A DNA stretch of 64,000 nucleotides, from the NCBI RefSeq assembly GCF_001280845.1, contig NZ_LGHP01000001.1, positions 2,504,435-2,568,434 of the forward strand, in the 5' to 3' direction. The notes under the pieces are model-generated. The model was not told the origin of the DNA. It made no database searches and worked only from the letters and a program-made list of their open reading frames with translations. Source of the stretch: Bacillus sp. FJAT-28004 (lineage in GTDB: Bacteria; Bacillota; Bacilli; Paenibacillales; Paenibacillaceae). A program made the position numbers and the translations under genes. Below are positions 62,292-64,000 of this stretch, one piece after another (position 1 is the stretch's first letter; each line of letters starts with the position of its first letter).

Positions 62292-63098
62292 ATGAATGCT
62301 GAGCAGAACCAAGGGCTTAATGCTATTTCAGAGCCCGGTGAATTCACAGAGCTTGACCGTTTCATGTTTGAATCATGGGGTTATCTGATCATTCCAAATG
62401 TATTGTCGAAAGATGAAGCGCAGCAATGTTTGGAGGCATCTATTCGCTTACATGAGCGAGAAGGAACAACGGGATGGGCTCAAGTTGGCCGTGGGTTTGA
62501 AACCGAACCTACACTGGACAATTTAATTGATCACCCTGCGGTGCTCCCAAAAGTAAGAGCATTATATGGCGACCGTTTCATTCTTCAATCCGCTTGGTGC
62601 ACGAAGCAGCCGGCATTTGGAGGTGCGGGAGGATGGCATCAAGATGGCTCTGGTGCCTATGATTTCAAACAACTAGCTTATCCGATTCCTTTACTGCAGC
62701 TGCGAGCTTCGTATCTGCTAACGGATCAATCTTTGCCGAGGATGGGCAACATGGAGATGATTCCAGGCAGCCATAGAGCTCAGGTTCCACTCCCAGCAGA
62801 CATTCGCCGTGACAAAGGGGATTTGCCTGTTGGACATGTCATTTGTGCGACTGCCGGATCTGTATTGCTTTTCCATAACGCCGTTTGGCATCGTACATAT
62901 TATCATGACGGAGACTACGATCGATATACCGCACATTATATATACAGTCCTCCTTGGGTTCGATTCTCCGATCGGTTTGTGAACGACAAGGACTATTTGG
63001 AACGTACTACGCCTATGCGCCGTTATTTGGCAGGAGAATATGAGCGACCTGACGCTCCATTTGGTGCAGGGTACCCGACAACGGCATTCAAGGATTAA
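62292..63098 (+). CDS. Phytanoyl-CoA dioxygenase (PhyH) family protein
   Basis: 268 residues, Fe(II)/2-oxoglutarate oxygenase fold. Iron ligands are likely WHQDGSG (His and Asp) and the distal FHNAVWHRT His; the 2-oxoglutarate Arg is probably in HRTYYHDGDYDRYT. GWHQDG and EMIPGSHR are family hallmarks. GGGGG precedes ATG 62292. Followed by an oxidoreductase in the same direction, as in Paenibacillus sugar or osmolyte catabolic clusters. The substrate is unknown. Confidence 0.88.
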   Translation: MNAEQNQGLNAISEPGEFTELDRFMFESWGYLIIPNVLSKDEAQQCLEASIRLHEREGTTGWAQVGRGFETEPTLDNLIDHPAVLPKVRALYGDRFILQSAWCTKQPAFGGAGGWHQDGSGAYDFKQLAYPIPLLQLRASYLLTDQSLPRMGNMEMIPGSHRAQVPLPADIRRDKGDLPVGHVICATAGSVLLFHNAVWHRTYYHDGDYDRYTAHYIYSPPWVRFSDRFVNDKDYLERTTPMRRYLAGEYERPDAPFGAGYPTTAFKD

Positions 63099-63142
63099 AT
63101 AAATGACGCATAAATCCAATAATCGTAATGGGGGATATTTAA

Positions 63143-64000
63143 ATGTTAAATGTAGCGATGATTAGTAAATGGCATGTTCATGCCGACGGATATGCCAAAC
63201 ACTTGCAATCACTTGGAAACGTAAACATAACAGCAGTATGGGATGAAGTTACAGAAAGAGGACGAACCTGGGCAGCAGAGCTCGGAGCTGATTTTGAATC
63301 CGATCTGGATGCGCTGCTTCAAAGGGAAGATGTGGATGCTGTTGTCATAGATGCACCTACCAGCATGCACGCGGAAGTCATGATTGCTGCTGCCAATGCG
63401 GGAAAGCATATTTTCACAGAGAAATCGATGGCACTTACCGTGTCGGAGTGCGACAAAATTACGGCAGCCGTGCAAAGAGCAGGCGTCAAGTTTTGTATTT
63501 CTTTTCCAGCTCGAACAAGACCGCATCATTTATTCGCAAAGCAGCTTCTTGATGATGGACTGCTTGGAGCCATTACACTGTTGCGTATTCGAAACGGCCA
63601 CGACGGTGCATTAAATAATTGGCTGCCTGGATACTGGTACGATGAGAAACAGGCAGGCGGAGGAGCAATGATGGATCTGGGTTGTCATCCGATGTATCTG
63701 GCTAGTTGGCTGCTCGGTCAACCCAAACGCATTACATCCATGTTTAATTATTTTACAGGTCGGGCCGTTGAAGATAATGCGCAATGCTCGATTGAGTTTG
63801 CAAACAACGCGGTAGCGCTGCTGGAAACAAGCCTCGTCACTTACTCGACACCGTCTGCGTTTGAACTATACGGTACAGAAGGAACATTGATCATATCCGG
63901 TGAAAACGTCAAATTCGCTTCCAAGCATACAGATTCACCCCTGCAGGGTTGGATTTCACCTCGTCAGCTTCCTAAGGAGCAGCCGCTTCCACTAACACAG
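63143..64000 (+). CDS. Gfo/Idh/MocA family oxidoreductase (5' part)
   Basis: The frame is open for 286 codons to the window end. The Rossmann N-terminus reads VAMISKWHVHADGYAKHL in place of the usual GxGxxA, followed by the typical DAPTSMHAEVMIAAANAGKHIFTEKSMAL and catalytic-domain MDLGCHPMYLASWLLG. It should oxidise a sugar or polyol with NAD(P). GGGGGATAT precedes the ATG. Confidence 0.88.
   Translation, partial: MLNVAMISKWHVHADGYAKHLQSLGNVNITAVWDEVTERGRTWAAELGADFESDLDALLQREDVDAVVIDAPTSMHAEVMIAAANAGKHIFTEKSMALTVSECDKITAAVQRAGVKFCISFPARTRPHHLFAKQLLDDGLLGAITLLRIRNGHDGALNNWLPGYWYDEKQAGGGAMMDLGCHPMYLASWLLGQPKRITSMFNYFTGRAVEDNAQCSIEFANNAVALLETSLVTYSTPSAFELYGTEGTLIISGENVKFASKHTDSPLQGWISPRQLPKEQPLPLTQ

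Noticed and set aside
1..64000. rRNA, tRNA, prophage, insertion sequences or att sites
   Set aside because: I looked for transposase or integrase motifs, phage structural genes and tRNA-like ends and saw none.

Overview
The window reads as chromosomal DNA of an endospore-forming Firmicute of the Paenibacillus type. The protein families are Paenibacillus/Bacillus-like: NasBC, the Mmg pathway, CdaS, YqeB, the yrk-type persulfide cluster and DUF4179 anti-sigma. Ribosome-binding sites are strong (GGAGG type), GTG and TTG starts are frequent, and terminators are U-rich hairpins. There is no rRNA, tRNA, CRISPR array, transposase or phage gene. Both ends cut a gene (nasB at the left, a Gfo/Idh/MocA oxidoreductase at the right). 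All calls come from reading the sequence; no database search was possible.

Layout. 1-3.2 kb: assimilatory nitrate reductase nasB-nasC. 3.3-4.9 kb: an ABC-F ATPase. 5.0-13.0 kb: a seven-gene mmg/methylcitrate operon (two acyl-CoA dehydrogenases, thiolase, 3-hydroxyacyl-CoA dehydrogenase, prpB, prpC, prpD) behind a sequence matching a mother-cell sigma-E promoter. 13-20.5 kb: housekeeping and membrane genes, plus divergent modA and an HTH/binding-protein regulator that probably supply molybdenum control for the nitrate reductase. 20.4-25.6 kb: a CstR-controlled persulfide/sulfane-sulfur detoxification cluster with small genes. 25.7-29.6 kb: polysaccharide deacetylase, SDR, DUF6886-like protein and a serine hydrolase.

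29.7-32.2 kb: a sulfite/nitrite-reductase-like ferredoxin-fold protein co-transcribed with a two-component system from a promoter that carries a CstR-type operator. 32.3-40.3 kb: a second two-component system, a cell-wall amidase, two sugar-type ABC permeases, an HlyD-like adaptor and a binding lipoprotein, with no ATPase gene. 40.4-42.1 kb: a Crp-family regulator between two half-size DMT transporters. 42.2-44.1 kb: a BNR-type secreted protein and the sporulation diadenylate cyclase CdaS. 44.1-48.2 kb: quinone/electrophile-response genes (FMN reductases, MarR, VOC dioxygenase, LLM oxidoreductase). 48.3-50.2 kb: a MarR remnant, an ArsR repressor and an MFS exporter. 50.3-51.2 kb: paired SMR exporters under a guanidine-I (ykkC) riboswitch.

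51.3-56.4 kb: an ABC-three-component-like defence locus (alpha/beta hydrolase effector, middle component, SMC-like ATPase) whose ATPase is broken by one in-frame stop. 56.5-58.7 kb: ECF sigma, DUF4179 anti-sigma and an orphan Imm5-like immunity gene. 59-61 kb: murB and a FusB-type EF-G-binding protein behind a leader that looks like a translational attenuator. 61.2-64 kb: a DUF1541 copper-type lipoprotein with a CsoR/CstR-type operator, a PhyH-family dioxygenase and the partial oxidoreductase.

The most unusual observation is the acyl-CoA dehydrogenase pair in the mmg operon. The two proteins have lost complementary halves of the FAD/active-site machinery, as expected of an obligate alpha2beta2 heterotetramer. 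Next come the hydrolase-type ABC-3C locus with its single stop, the persulfide-type promoter driving a sirohaem-fold protein plus sensor kinase, and the leader in front of the FusB-like gene.
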